A DNA stretch of 64,000 nucleotides from Nocardioides daejeonensis (lineage in GTDB: Bacteria > Actinomycetota > Actinomycetes > Propionibacteriales > Nocardioidaceae). This document shows positions 1 through 8,519 of this stretch, one piece after another. The translations under genes and the position numbers were made by a program. The DNA is taken from contig NZ_QHKZ01000003.1 of NCBI RefSeq assembly GCF_003194585.1, forward strand, positions 584,958 through 648,957. Reading direction: 5' to 3'. Numbering within the stretch: the stretch's first letter is position 1; every line of letters starts with the position of its first letter. The notes under the pieces were generated by a model. It ran no database searches. It was not told the DNA's origin and worked only from the letters and a program-made list of their open reading frames with translations.

Positions 1-52
1 CGAGGAGCTCATCGAAGAGGTCTCGATCGACGGGATGTGCGGCGTCTACTGA
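1..52 (+). CDS. mftA: Mycofactocin precursor peptide MftA (C-terminal end only)
   Basis: Only the last 16 codons lie in the window, reading EELIEEVSIDGMCGVY followed by TGA at 50-52. The terminal IDGMCGVY is the invariant core of mycofactocin precursors. The radical SAM enzyme MftC oxidatively decarboxylates the final Tyr and crosslinks it to the neighbouring Val, and MftE then releases the Val-Tyr unit that becomes the redox cofactor. The start lies upstream of the window. mftB follows after seven bases, as in other mft loci. The identity is secure because the core motif is complete, although most of the gene is missing. Confidence 0.95.
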   Translation, partial: EELIEEVSIDGMCGVY

Positions 53-59
53 CGCCGAG

Positions 60-389
60 GTGCTCGCCGTGCCGACGCAGCCCACATCGGAGATGACCGT
101 GCTGGACCAGGGATGGACACTGTCGCCCGCCGTCGCGCTCCGCCCCGAGCCGTTCGGCGCACTCGCCTACCACTTCGGCAACCGGCGGCTGACCTTCTTG
201 AAGCATCCGCTTCTGGTGGAGGTCGTCACCCGGCTCGGCGAGCACCCCACAGCGCGCGAGGCGCTGCTCATGGTCGGCGTGCCCGAAGCCGACCATCCCG
301 CCTATCAGCGGGCTCTCGCCGGGCTCGTTGCCACCGACATGCTCGCGCCGCGTCCGGCCGGCGCCGCTCACCACGGAGATCCCCGATGA
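60..389 (+). CDS. mftB: Mycofactocin peptide chaperone MftB
   Basis: A 109-residue protein of the PqqD-like (RiPP recognition element) type that holds the MftA leader and presents it to MftC. The segment WTLSPAVALRPEPFGALAYHFG followed by RRLTFLK is typical of MftB. It starts with GTG seven bases after mftA; an ATG at 93 would give a 98-residue protein that keeps the whole domain, so the start is uncertain. The end overlaps mftC by four bases (ATGA), which implies translational coupling. Confidence 0.9.
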   Translation: MLAVPTQPTSEMTVLDQGWTLSPAVALRPEPFGALAYHFGNRRLTFLKHPLLVEVVTRLGEHPTAREALLMVGVPEADHPAYQRALAGLVATDMLAPRPAGAAHHGDPR

Positions 390-1711
390 CCCTCGCCCCC
401 TCCCTGCCCCGGGTGCGCCCCACCGGCGGCAGCCTGGTGCAGCAGTTCGAGTACGGCCTCGATGCCCCGATCTGCCTGACCTGGGAGCTCACCTACGCCT
501 GCAACCTCGCCTGCGCCCACTGCCTGTCGTCCTCGGGTCGTCGCGACCCGCGCGAGCTGACCACCGAGCAGTGCGAGGCCGTGATCGACGAGCTGCAGCG
601 GATGCAGGTCTTCTACGTCAACATCGGCGGCGGCGAGCCGACGATCCGTCCTGACTTCTGGCACCTGCTGCAATACGCCATCGACCACCAGGTCGGCGTG
701 AAGTTCTCCACCAACGGCGTCCGGCTCACCCCCGACCGCGCGGCGTTCCTGGCCTCCCCCGCCTGCAACGGCTACGTCGACGTACAGATCTCCCTCGACG
801 GCGCCACCGCGGAGGTCAACGACTACGTGCGCGGCCCGGGCTCCTTCGACACCGCGATCCGCGCCCTGGAGAACCTGCAGGCGGCCGGCTTCGCCGACGC
901 GAAGATCTCGGTGGTCTGCACCCGGCAGAACCTCAGCCAACTCGACGAGTTCAAGGCGATCGCCGACCGTTACGGCGCCACGCTGCGGCTGACCCGGCTG
1001 CGTCCCTCCGGCCGCGGCGCGGACGTGTGGGACGAGCTGCACCCGCTCCCGGAGCAGCAGCGCGAGCTCTACGACTGGCTGATGGCCAACGGAGAGAAGG
1101 TGCTCACCGGAGACTCCTTCTTCCACCTCTCCGCCTTCGGCGAGGCACTCCCGGGCCTGAACCTGTGCGGCGCCGGCCGGGTGGTCTGCCTGATCGACCC
1201 GATCGGCGACGTCTATGCCTGCCCGTTCGCCATCCACGACAACTTCCTTGCCGGCAACCTGCTCGACGAGGGTGGCTTCCGACGGGTGTGGCAGGAGTCC
1301 GACCTCTTCACCGACCTGCGTCGCCCGCAGACCGGCGGCGCGTGTTCGAAGTGCTCGTTCTTCGACTCCTGCCGCGGCGGCTGCATGGCCGCGAAGTTCT
1401 TCACCGGCCTGCCGATGGACGGCCCCGACCCCGAATGCGTGCAGGGCTACGGCGAGACCGCCCTCGAGCGGCTCAACGAGGCCGGCGGACGCACCATCCC
1501 CGCAGCCAGCCAGGACCACTCCAGAGCCACACCCCCACGCAACCAGCCAGTGATGCTCACGCTCAGCCGACGCCCTGACACCGACCAGAGGGCTGCCGCG
1601 CCGGCATCGCCACCGGTCTCTGCTTGCGCGGAGAGCCCACTGGCGGGCTTCACGCCCACCACCTCCGGCGGCTGCGGGTGCAGCGCCGAGCCCGGAAAGG
1701 CCTGCCGCTAG
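386..1711 (+). CDS. mftC: Mycofactocin radical SAM maturase MftC
   Basis: A 441-residue radical SAM/SPASM protein. The CxxxCxxC cluster is Cys39, Cys43 and Cys46 (YACNLACAHC), the GGGEP SAM-binding motif follows, and a SPASM-type cysteine set (CSKCSFFDSCRGGC and a later Cys) closes the domain. MftC decarboxylates the C-terminal Tyr of MftA and then forms the Val-Tyr crosslink. From memory family members are about 390 residues. This one has roughly 75 extra residues after the SPASM domain, Pro/Ser/Thr rich and ending SGGCGCSAEPGKACR with three cysteines. The ATG overlaps mftB by four bases. mftD starts directly after the TAG. Confidence 0.95.
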   Translation: MTLAPSLPRVRPTGGSLVQQFEYGLDAPICLTWELTYACNLACAHCLSSSGRRDPRELTTEQCEAVIDELQRMQVFYVNIGGGEPTIRPDFWHLLQYAIDHQVGVKFSTNGVRLTPDRAAFLASPACNGYVDVQISLDGATAEVNDYVRGPGSFDTAIRALENLQAAGFADAKISVVCTRQNLSQLDEFKAIADRYGATLRLTRLRPSGRGADVWDELHPLPEQQRELYDWLMANGEKVLTGDSFFHLSAFGEALPGLNLCGAGRVVCLIDPIGDVYACPFAIHDNFLAGNLLDEGGFRRVWQESDLFTDLRRPQTGGACSKCSFFDSCRGGCMAAKFFTGLPMDGPDPECVQGYGETALERLNEAGGRTIPAASQDHSRATPPRNQPVMLTLSRRPDTDQRAAAPASPPVSACAESPLAGFTPTTSGGCGCSAEPGKACR

Positions 1712-2959
1712 ATGAAGATCGAGAATCCGTGGAAGCAGAACCCCTGGTTCGAGTCCGTCGCGGTGGCGCAGGAACGGGCCCGCAGGCGACTCCCCCGGCC
1801 CGTGTACGGCGCCCTGGTCGCCGGCTCCGAACGAGGCCAGAGCGCCCAGAGCAACCAGACCGCCTTCGCTGAGATCGGCTTTGCGCCGCACGTCGCCGGG
1901 CAGCTGCCGGACCGTGACCAGCGCACGACGGTGATGGGCCAGGAAGTCTCGCTGCCCGTGCTCATCTCCCCAACCGGCGTCCAGGCCGTGCATCCCGAGG
2001 GCGAGGTGGCCGTCGCGCACGCAGCAGCGGCACGAGGCACGCTGATGGGATTGTCGAACTTCGCCTCCAAGCCGATCGAGGAGGTCGTCGCCACCGGAGC
2101 CCGTACCTTCTTCCAGATGTACTGGACCGGCGAGCGGGACGTCATGCTGCAACGCATGCAGCGCGCCGCCGACGCCGGCGCCCTCGGCCTGATCGCGACG
2201 CTGGACTGGTCGTTCTCGATGGGCCGCGACTGGGGCAGCCCCGAAATCCCCGAGAAGGTCGACCTCAAGACGATGGTGCGCATGGCGCCGAAGGTCGCCA
2301 CCAAGCCGCGCTGGCTCTACCAGTTCGGCCGCACCGGCCAGATCCCGGACCTCACCGCACCCAACCTGGCTCCCAGCGGCGCCGACGGACGTCTCGGCCC
2401 AGCCCCGACCTTCTTCGGCGCCTACTACGAGTGGATGACCACCACCCCGCCGTCCTGGGAGGACGTCGCCTGGATGCGGGAGCAGTGGGCGCAGATCTCC
2501 GGCGAGAAGCCCTTCATGCTCAAGGGTGTCTGCAGGATTGACGATGCCCGCCGGGCGGTCGACGCCGGGGTGCAGGCCATCTCGGTCTCCAACCATGGCG
2601 GCAACAACCTCGACGGCACCCCCGCCGCCATCAGGATGGTGCATCCCATCAGCTCGGCGGTCGGGGACCAGATCGACGTCCTCATGGACGGCGGGATCCG
2701 CCGGGGCTCCGACGTGGTCAAGGCCGTCGCACTCGGCGCGAAGGCGGTGATGATCGGGCGCGCCTATCTCTGGGGCCTGGCCGCCAACGGTCAAGCCGGC
2801 GTGGAGAACGTCCTCGACGTGCTACGCAGCGGCATCGACTCCGCGCTGATGGGCATGGGCCTCTCCTCCGTGCACGAGCTCAGCCCCGACCAGCTGCTGG
2901 TGCCCCCCGACTTCCACCGCGCCTTGGGTGCCCCTCGTCCGGCGGTCCTTGAGGCCTGA
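1712..2959 (+). CDS. mftD: Pre-mycofactocin synthase MftD (FMN-dependent)
   Basis: A 415-residue enzyme of the alpha-hydroxyacid dehydrogenase (lactate dehydrogenase/glycolate oxidase) fold. Visible hallmarks are SNHGGNNLDGTPA for the substrate and FMN region and MDGGIRRGSDVVKAVALGA for the FMN phosphate site. MftD oxidatively deaminates the AHDP intermediate to pre-mycofactocin, the redox-active form. The ATG follows the mftC stop with no gap (TAGATG), so the two genes are surely co-translated. Length and position in the cluster match the family. Confidence 0.95.
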   Translation: MKIENPWKQNPWFESVAVAQERARRRLPRPVYGALVAGSERGQSAQSNQTAFAEIGFAPHVAGQLPDRDQRTTVMGQEVSLPVLISPTGVQAVHPEGEVAVAHAAAARGTLMGLSNFASKPIEEVVATGARTFFQMYWTGERDVMLQRMQRAADAGALGLIATLDWSFSMGRDWGSPEIPEKVDLKTMVRMAPKVATKPRWLYQFGRTGQIPDLTAPNLAPSGADGRLGPAPTFFGAYYEWMTTTPPSWEDVAWMREQWAQISGEKPFMLKGVCRIDDARRAVDAGVQAISVSNHGGNNLDGTPAAIRMVHPISSAVGDQIDVLMDGGIRRGSDVVKAVALGAKAVMIGRAYLWGLAANGQAGVENVLDVLRSGIDSALMGMGLSSVHELSPDQLLVPPDFHRALGAPRPAVLEA

Positions 2960-2960
2960 G

Positions 2961-3632
2961 ATGGCTACCCTCGCCTCCGCCACGTGGCCGGACACCGAGG
3001 CGGCCGACCTCGTCGTGGTGCCGGTCGGCTCCATCGAGCAGCACGGACCACACCTGCCCCTGGAGACCGACACGGTCATCGCGGTCGCCGTCGCACAGGC
3101 GCTGATCGCCGACGGCACGCTGTCGGGCGGGTGGCTGGCACCGCCCCTCGCCTATGCAGCCTCCGGGGAGCATCAGGAGTTCCCCGGCACCTGCTCCATC
3201 GGTACGCCGGCACTCACCCAGGTCGTCGTCGAGCTGGTTCGCTCCCTGCACTGCTGGGCCCGCCGTACCGTGCTGGTCAACGCACACGGCGGCAACGTCA
3301 ACGCCCTCGATGCGGCGGTCGGACAGCTGGTGAGCGAGGGGCACGAGGTGCGGTGGGTTCCCTGTGCCACCGAAGAGGTCGACCTTCACGCCGGTCGGAC
3401 CGAGACGTCGCTGATGCTCCATCTCGCGCCGTGGCACGTGCGCCTGGACCGGGCGGAGGCCGGCAATCGCCAGCCCCTGCGGGAGATCCTGCCCACGCTG
3501 GTCTCGGCGGGCGTGCGCGCCGTCTCGGCCAACGGGGTGCTCGGCGATCCGCACGGAGCGAGCGCCCTCGAAGGAGCGCAGATCATGGAGCTGATGATCA
3601 AGCGGATCCGGCAGCGCCTGGGCTCACCATGA
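2961..3632 (+). CDS. mftE: Mycofactocin peptidase MftE (creatininase family)
   Basis: A 223-residue creatininase-family metallopeptidase that cleaves the modified C-terminal dipeptide from MftA. Probable metal ligands sit in SIEQHGPHLPLETD (Glu26, His28, Asp37) and in the NAHGGN motif. The ATG at 2961 follows the mftD stop by one base. A longer in-frame start at 2928 would overlap mftD by 32 bases and was not chosen. The end overlaps the SDR gene by four bases. Confidence 0.92.
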   Translation: MATLASATWPDTEAADLVVVPVGSIEQHGPHLPLETDTVIAVAVAQALIADGTLSGGWLAPPLAYAASGEHQEFPGTCSIGTPALTQVVVELVRSLHCWARRTVLVNAHGGNVNALDAAVGQLVSEGHEVRWVPCATEEVDLHAGRTETSLMLHLAPWHVRLDRAEAGNRQPLREILPTLVSAGVRAVSANGVLGDPHGASALEGAQIMELMIKRIRQRLGSP

Positions 3633-4402
3633 GGGTTGCGGTGGTGACCGGTGCGGCCCGCGGCATCGGTGCCGCCACCGTACGCCGCCTGGTCGCCGAC
3701 GGCTGCCACGTGCTGGCCGTCGACTGGTGCGCCGGTGCCGACGCGCCCTACCCCCAGGGCACGGAGGCCGACCTCGCCTCGGTCGTCTCCTCCGCTCCGG
3801 GACAGGTGATCGGGCACGTCGCCGACGTGCGGAACATAGCCGCGATCCGAGCCGCGACGGACCGGGCGATACAGACCTGGGGGCGGCTCGACGTCGCCGT
3901 CGCGGCGGCCGGCATCCTCACCGGCGGCACCTCGCTGTGGGACGCACCGGCGAGCGACCTGGCGCTGGCCTGGTCAGTGAATGCGGCCGGCGTCTGGCAC
4001 CTGGCCGCAGCCGCCGTACCAGCCATGCTCGCCGGACCCGACCCGGCCGGCTGCCGATTCGTCGCGGTCGTCTCCGCGGCCGATCACACCGGCCTCTTTC
4101 ATCTGGCCGCCTACAACGCCAGCAAGCACGCCGCCCTCGGCATCGTGCGCGGACTCGCCGCCGACCTCGCCGGCACCGGCGTCACCGCCAGCGCCGTCTC
4201 CCCCGGCTCCACACGGACTGCGATGCTCGACCGCACCGCTGAGTTGTACGGCGTCACCACCGACGAACTCGTCGCGCACCAGCTCCTCGCCCGCCCGCTC
4301 GCACCCGAGGAGGTGGCGGCCTCGATCGCCCACTGCTGCTCCCCGCTCGGCGGTGCCGCCCTCAACGGTGGTGTGGTGCGCGCAGACGGCGGCTTCCGGT
4401 GA
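3629..4402 (+). CDS. SDR-family oxidoreductase of the mycofactocin locus
   Basis: A 257-residue short-chain dehydrogenase. The N-terminal VTGAARGIG nucleotide-binding motif covers residues 6-14, and the catalytic triad is Ser149, Tyr162 and Lys166 (AYNASK). SDRs placed inside mft clusters are thought to hold NAD(H) tightly and to pass hydride to mycofactocin, oxidising alcohols. That role is inferred from position, not shown here. The ATG overlaps mftE and the end overlaps mftF, four bases each, so it belongs to the operon. The substrate is unknown. Confidence 0.85.
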   Translation: MRVAVVTGAARGIGAATVRRLVADGCHVLAVDWCAGADAPYPQGTEADLASVVSSAPGQVIGHVADVRNIAAIRAATDRAIQTWGRLDVAVAAAGILTGGTSLWDAPASDLALAWSVNAAGVWHLAAAAVPAMLAGPDPAGCRFVAVVSAADHTGLFHLAAYNASKHAALGIVRGLAADLAGTGVTASAVSPGSTRTAMLDRTAELYGVTTDELVAHQLLARPLAPEEVAASIAHCCSPLGGAALNGGVVRADGGFR

Positions 4403-5844
4403 GCCCGGTTCCGGCGAGGCTGCCGCGTGGGTTCACGGTGCGCGTCGCTCCCGACGTCCGGCGTCTCGCCGGCGGCAGCCTCCTTGTCGGCGGCACTCCG
4501 CTGACGACGCTCCGCCTGAGCGCCGCCGCTGCCCGCATGGTCGGCGCGGCACCTCCGATCGAGGTGCGAGGCGCGATGTCGGCGACGATCGCGGACCGCC
4601 TGCTGGCCACTAACCTGGCCTACCCCGAGGTCGGTTGCCTCCCGCGGCACGACGCCACCGAGCTCACCGTCGTCGTGCCGGTGCGGGATCGGCCCGAGCA
4701 GCTCGATCGCTGCCTGCGCGCCCTCGCACCACTGACGTGCGTGGTCGTCGACGACGCGTCACTGAGGCCTGGTCGCATCGCCGAGGTGACTGCACGTCAC
4801 GGCGCGCGGCTGCTCTCGCTCCCGGAGAACCTCGGCCCCGGCGGCGCCCGCAACGCAGGTGTCGCCCACATCGACACCCCGCTGGTGGCCTTCGTCGACT
4901 CCGACGTGGTCATCGACGCAGACCGGCTGCTCGACCTGACGCGGCATCTCTCCGATCCACAGGTGGCGCTGGTCGGCCCCCGGGTCCGCGGAGTGGCGCG
5001 GGAGCAGCAAGCCCGCTGGTTCCAACGGTTCGATGCCGCTCGCTCCTCCCTGGACCAGGGCGATCAGCCGGCCGCGGTGGCCCGCGGCTCGCGGGTCGCG
5101 TGGCTCCCCAGCGCGTGCCTGGTCGCCAGGCGCGCGACGCTCGGCGACGGATTCGATGCTGCGCTGCGCGCAGGCGAGGACGTCGACCTGGTCTGGCGGA
5201 TGCTGCGGCGCGGGCACCGGGTTCGCTACGCCCCGGAGGTCATCGCCGAGCACGACGTCCGCGGCAGCGCACGCACCTGGCTCGGCCGGGTCTTCACCTA
5301 CGGCGGCAGCGGCGCAGCGCTGGCCGAGCGTCACGGCGACACCGTGGCTCCCGCAGCGTTCACACGTCTCCAAGGCCTTGCCGCCTTCTCGGTGCTCGCG
5401 CGGTCACGCCTGGCCACACCGCTGGTGGCCGCCGCTGCCGTCGCGACCTACCGGAAGGTGCGACCAGCACTCCCCGCGGGCCGGGAAGGCTCCTGGGAGA
5501 CGACACGGATCACGGCGCACGCCCTCACCGGAGCGGTCGGGCAGGCGCGTGACCTGACCCTGCGTCACTGGTGGCCGCTTGCCGCTGCCGGCCTGCTCAG
5601 CCGCGCCGGCCGGCGTACGGCGGCGACGGCAGTCGTCCTCGAACTCGCCGCCTGCGTGCCTACGAAGGCCGGCGACCCGCCGTACCTCGCGCGGGTCGCC
5701 GGGCGGCGGCTGCACGATCTCGCCTACGGCGCCGGTCTGTGGAGCGGCGTACTCCGGGCACGCACACGTCAGTCAGCACGTTGCCTGGCGCCCCGGCTCC
5801 CACCCCGCGGCCGACTCAGACCTGGTGCGCCAGCAGGGCGATGA
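4399..5844 (+). CDS. mftF: Mycofactocin glycosyltransferase MftF
   Basis: A 481-residue protein with a GT-A fold family 2 glycosyltransferase domain. VVVPVRDRPEQLDRCL opens the domain, Asp118-Asp119 lie in VVVDDAS, and the metal-binding FVDSDVV has Asp167 and Asp169. A later EDVDLVW matches the acceptor-side acidic motif. MftF adds a cellulose-like glucose chain to the cofactor. The first 85 or so residues form an extra N-terminal region, also seen in MftF. It starts with GTG overlapping the SDR stop. Its last 29 bases overlap the end of the convergent thioesterase gene. Confidence 0.9.
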   Translation: MSPVPARLPRGFTVRVAPDVRRLAGGSLLVGGTPLTTLRLSAAAARMVGAAPPIEVRGAMSATIADRLLATNLAYPEVGCLPRHDATELTVVVPVRDRPEQLDRCLRALAPLTCVVVDDASLRPGRIAEVTARHGARLLSLPENLGPGGARNAGVAHIDTPLVAFVDSDVVIDADRLLDLTRHLSDPQVALVGPRVRGVAREQQARWFQRFDAARSSLDQGDQPAAVARGSRVAWLPSACLVARRATLGDGFDAALRAGEDVDLVWRMLRRGHRVRYAPEVIAEHDVRGSARTWLGRVFTYGGSGAALAERHGDTVAPAAFTRLQGLAAFSVLARSRLATPLVAAAAVATYRKVRPALPAGREGSWETTRITAHALTGAVGQARDLTLRHWWPLAAAGLLSRAGRRTAATAVVLELAACVPTKAGDPPYLARVAGRRLHDLAYGAGLWSGVLRARTRQSARCLAPRLPPRGRLRPGAPAGR

Positions 5845-6475
5845 AGAGCCCGGTCGCCTCCGCACACAGCACGTCGCCATCGCGGATCTCACCACGCAGC
5901 GTGCGCTTGCGTCCGCGTTCGGAGTCGAACCACACGTGGACGTCGAGTCGTCGTCCCACGGGCGTGATCGATCGGAAGGAGACATCCAGCGAGACGGTGC
6001 GCGCGGCGGGGCGTCCGCCAGTGTCGCTGAAGCGACCGAGCACCTCGTCGAAGAAGAGCGCGACCGCGCCACCGTGGACAGCACCATGGCCGCCGAGGTG
6101 GAAGCGGCCGAAGGTCACCGTGCCGGTGAGCCGGTCAGGTTCACGCCGCGTCAGCTCGAAGTGCGGTGCCAGCGCCTGGCCACGGGCGGCCAGGTCGACG
6201 CGATGCCCCCAGGGTTGATCGATCTCCGCAACGCGGTGCTCGGTGAGCTCGGACGCCCACCGGGCCAGGGTCGTCCGCATCTCGACGCCGAGCCCCTGGG
6301 GCGGAGCGGCCTCCGTCAACGCGTCGAGCCAACGACGTGCCTCCTCCAGCAACGGCCCCCAGTGCGCGCCCCCGGGCAGCAGCTCCTGGTCGACCGGAGC
6401 CTCACGGCCCGTGAAGGACTCGGGCACACCGATCCGCTCCGACCAGGGTCGGCTCAGCACATGATCGTCGGACAT
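5816..6475 (-). CDS. PaaI/hotdog-fold acyl-CoA thioesterase
   Basis: A 219-residue protein whose C-terminal half is a hotdog thioesterase domain; HGAVHGGAVALFFDEVLG is the characteristic helix with the HGG and acidic residue. The N-terminal ~90 residues carry no domain I recognise. The ATG at 6475 (MSDDHVLS) was chosen because 38 upstream in-frame codons would run through the palindromes of the shared promoter region. It is divergent from the TetR gene at 6637, which may regulate it, and its 3' end overlaps mftF antisense by 29 bases. The acyl substrate is unknown. Confidence 0.8.
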   Translation of the reverse strand: MSDDHVLSRPWSERIGVPESFTGREAPVDQELLPGGAHWGPLLEEARRWLDALTEAAPPQGLGVEMRTTLARWASELTEHRVAEIDQPWGHRVDLAARGQALAPHFELTRREPDRLTGTVTFGRFHLGGHGAVHGGAVALFFDEVLGRFSDTGGRPAARTVSLDVSFRSITPVGRRLDVHVWFDSERGRKRTLRGEIRDGDVLCAEATGLFIALLAHQV

Positions 6476-6487
6476 GGCAATCAATCT

Positions 6488-6501
6488 TACCTCATTAGGT
6501 A
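6488..6501. promoter_or_regulatory. Palindrome TACCT-CATT-AGGTA, candidate TetR operator
   Basis: A perfect inverted repeat with 5-bp arms and a 4-bp spacer lies 13 bases upstream of the thioesterase ATG, in the region shared with the divergent TetR gene. TetR-family proteins often regulate themselves and a divergent neighbour from such sites. A second, weaker palindrome (AACC-TTTC-GGTT) lies at 6573-6584, nearer the TetR start. Arms this short can arise by chance, so the call is tentative. Confidence 0.4.
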
Positions 6502-6636
6502 TCTTCTTGCCCTCGATCCCTGCGGCCCGCACCGACACAGGACGGCACGCGGTAACCTGTGCCCAGACCGAGAACCTTTCGGTTAGCAATCGCTCACTAC
6601 CTGCGCCCCGCAGCCGCCACCCAAGGAGCGGAGTCG

Positions 6637-7266
6637 ATGGCTCGACCGAGCACCCCCCTGATCAGCAGGGAGGCGACGATCCAGGCCGCCCTGCGCATCA
6701 TCGACGAGGATGGGCTCGAGTCCCTCAGCCTCCCCCGCCTTGCCCGCGAGCTGAACGTCAAAGCACCCTCGCTCTACCACCACTTCAGCGACAAGAACGA
6801 GATCCTGGCCGAGGTCGCACGCACCATCGTCGCCGGCACCCACCTTCCGCCGAAGCCTCGCAGCGGCGACTGGCAGGACTGGTTCACCCAGTTGAGCATG
6901 AACTTCCGGACCGCCGTGCTCAAGCACCGGCGCGCCGCGCCCATCTTGCTCCAGTTGCTCCCCCGCGACGCCCTCACCGATCTCTACGAGGAGGCCGCGG
7001 AGTACCTCCAGGATTGCGGCGTGGCCGAGGACCAGTGGATCCAGATCCTGGACGGACTGGAGAAGTTCTCCATCGGCGCCACGCTCGCGGAGGCGATGCG
7101 GCCGCCGTCACGCGCACGGGTCCGCTTCGAGCACGCCGATCCCGAGAACCACCCCGTCCTGACCCGGGCCGCCGAGGCGAACCAGCTCAACGCGAAGCAG
7201 ATCTTCGAGAACGGCATCCGCAGCTACCTGCTCGGCGTCTCGCACTTCGGCGCCCACGACGCCTGA
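6637..7266 (+). CDS. TetR-family transcriptional regulator
   Basis: A 209-residue regulator with an N-terminal TetR helix-turn-helix at about residues 10-55; LSLPRLARELNVKAPSLYHH is the recognition region. The long C-terminal ligand-binding half resembles the TetR_C / TetR-VbrA group. The ATG at 6637 was preferred to an upstream in-frame start at 6559 because AAGGAGCG lies just ahead of it and the HTH spacing is then normal. It is divergent from the thioesterase, and the acyl-CoA dehydrogenase lies downstream behind a long palindrome that it may bind. The effector is probably an acyl-CoA or lipid, by context only. Confidence 0.88.
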   Translation: MARPSTPLISREATIQAALRIIDEDGLESLSLPRLARELNVKAPSLYHHFSDKNEILAEVARTIVAGTHLPPKPRSGDWQDWFTQLSMNFRTAVLKHRRAAPILLQLLPRDALTDLYEEAAEYLQDCGVAEDQWIQILDGLEKFSIGATLAEAMRPPSRARVRFEHADPENHPVLTRAAEANQLNAKQIFENGIRSYLLGVSHFGAHDA

Positions 7267-7324
7267 CCAGCCACGCGACACGAAGGACATCGCCCCGGGC
7301 GGCCCTTGGCGCCAGCGACCCACG

Positions 7325-7359
7325 TGACGCATAATCTATTGACAATAGATTATGCGTCA
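7325..7359. promoter_or_regulatory. 35-bp perfect palindrome upstream of acyl-CoA dehydrogenase
   Basis: The arms 7325-7341 and 7343-7359 are exact reverse complements of 17 bases around a single central A. The core is AATCTATTG-A-CAATAGATT, strikingly AT-rich for this genome. It lies between the TetR gene and the acyl-CoA dehydrogenase and ends 11 bases before the ATG at 7371, overlapping the ribosome-binding site. A TTGACA hexamer spans 7339-7344. There is no T-tract, so an operator is more likely than a terminator. The adjacent TetR protein is the natural candidate binder. Confidence 0.7.
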
Positions 7360-7370
7360 AGGGAGATGAC

Positions 7371-8504
7371 ATGGAGAGCGATCTCTTCGAACCGGACCAC
7401 GAGGCCTATCGCACCGTGGTCCGCGAGTTCGTGGCTCGTTCGGTCGAGCCGCACCTCGACCGGTGGACCGAGCAGCGGCTGATCGACCGCGAGACCTGGC
7501 TGGAGGCCGGCAAGCAGGGCCTGCTCGGCCTGGCGGTTCCCGAGCAGTACGGCGGCCCCGGCGAGCGCGACTACCGGTACCGGGCCGTGCTCCAGTACGA
7601 GATCGCCCGCGCCGGCGCCTCGTCGTTGCAGTCGGGCTTCTCGACCAACGACGACATCGTCCTCAACTACCTGCTCCGACATGCGACCGCCGAGCAGTCG
7701 GCCCGTTGGCTGCCGGGCTTCGTATCGGGGGCCACCATCGGCGCCATCGCCATGACCGAGCCGGGCGCCGGCTCCGACCTGCGTGGCATCACGACCCGGG
7801 CAACACGCGTGGAGGGAGGCTGGCGGGTCTCGGGCGCGAAGACCTTCATCACGTCGGGCATCCTGGCCGACCTGGTGATCGTCTTCGCCCGCACCGACGA
7901 GTCGTTCAGCCTCTTCGTCGTACCCGATGGGGCCGAGGGCTTCGCTCGCGGCCGCAAGCTCGACAAGGTGGGCCTGCATGCCCAGGACACCGCCGAGCTC
8001 TTCTTCGACCAGGTCTTCGTGCCCGATGCTGACGTGCTCGGCGAGATCGGGCAAGGCCTCACCTATCTCAAGCAGAGCCTGCCGCTGGAGCGCCTCGGCA
8101 TCGCGATCGCCGGGCAGGCCTCCGCCGAGGCCGTCCTCACGTGGACCATCGACTACGTGAAGGAACGCACCGCCTTCGGCAAGCGCATCGCCGACTTCCA
8201 ACGACCCGCCCACCAGCTCGCAGAGCTGCGCACTGCGGTCGAGGTCTCCCGCGCCTACATCGACCGCTGCGTCCGCCTGCACAATGCCGGCGACCTCTCG
8301 GCGATCGATGCCGCCAAGGCCAAGGCCTGGGCGACCCAGCTGCAGCATGACGTGATCGACGCCGGCGTCCAGCTGCACGGCGGATACGGCTACATGCTCG
8401 AGTACCCCGTCGCCCGGGCGTTCATCGATGCGCGGGTGCAGCGGATCTACGGCGGGACCAACGAGATCATGATGGAGATCGTCGCGAAGGACCTGCTGCG
8501 CTGA
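7371..8504 (+). CDS. Acyl-CoA dehydrogenase (long-chain/isovaleryl type)
   Basis: A 377-residue FAD enzyme that forms an alpha,beta double bond in an acyl-CoA. The family signatures AMTEPGAGSDLRGI (about residues 127-140) and GGYGYMLEYPVARAFIDARV are present. The usual medium-chain base position reads IYGGTNEI, with Gly instead of Glu. The base is therefore expected at Glu240 in LPLERLG, as in long-chain and isovaleryl-CoA dehydrogenases. AAGGGAG precedes the ATG. The gene stands alone behind the 35-bp palindrome and ends at a hairpin shared with the convergent operon. Confidence 0.92.
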   Translation: MESDLFEPDHEAYRTVVREFVARSVEPHLDRWTEQRLIDRETWLEAGKQGLLGLAVPEQYGGPGERDYRYRAVLQYEIARAGASSLQSGFSTNDDIVLNYLLRHATAEQSARWLPGFVSGATIGAIAMTEPGAGSDLRGITTRATRVEGGWRVSGAKTFITSGILADLVIVFARTDESFSLFVVPDGAEGFARGRKLDKVGLHAQDTAELFFDQVFVPDADVLGEIGQGLTYLKQSLPLERLGIAIAGQASAEAVLTWTIDYVKERTAFGKRIADFQRPAHQLAELRTAVEVSRAYIDRCVRLHNAGDLSAIDAAKAKAWATQLQHDVIDAGVQLHGGYGYMLEYPVARAFIDARVQRIYGGTNEIMMEIVAKDLLR

Positions 8505-8519
8505 CGTCACCGGACACCG

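Noticed and set aside
368..2794. An 808-codon open frame on the minus strand under mftC and mftD
   Set aside because: It is antisense to two clearly recognised enzymes, its translation resembles no protein and is rich in His, Gly and Arg as expected from GC-rich shadows.
6637..7266. MftR, the mycofactocin TetR regulator
   Set aside because: It lies beyond mftF and a convergent gene, is divergent from a thioesterase and faces a fatty-acid enzyme. MftR is normally beside mftA, which is at the window edge.
7325..7359. Terminator of the TetR gene
   Set aside because: It is AT-rich without a T-tract, lies 58 bases after the stop and overlaps the next gene's ribosome-binding site. An operator explains it better.
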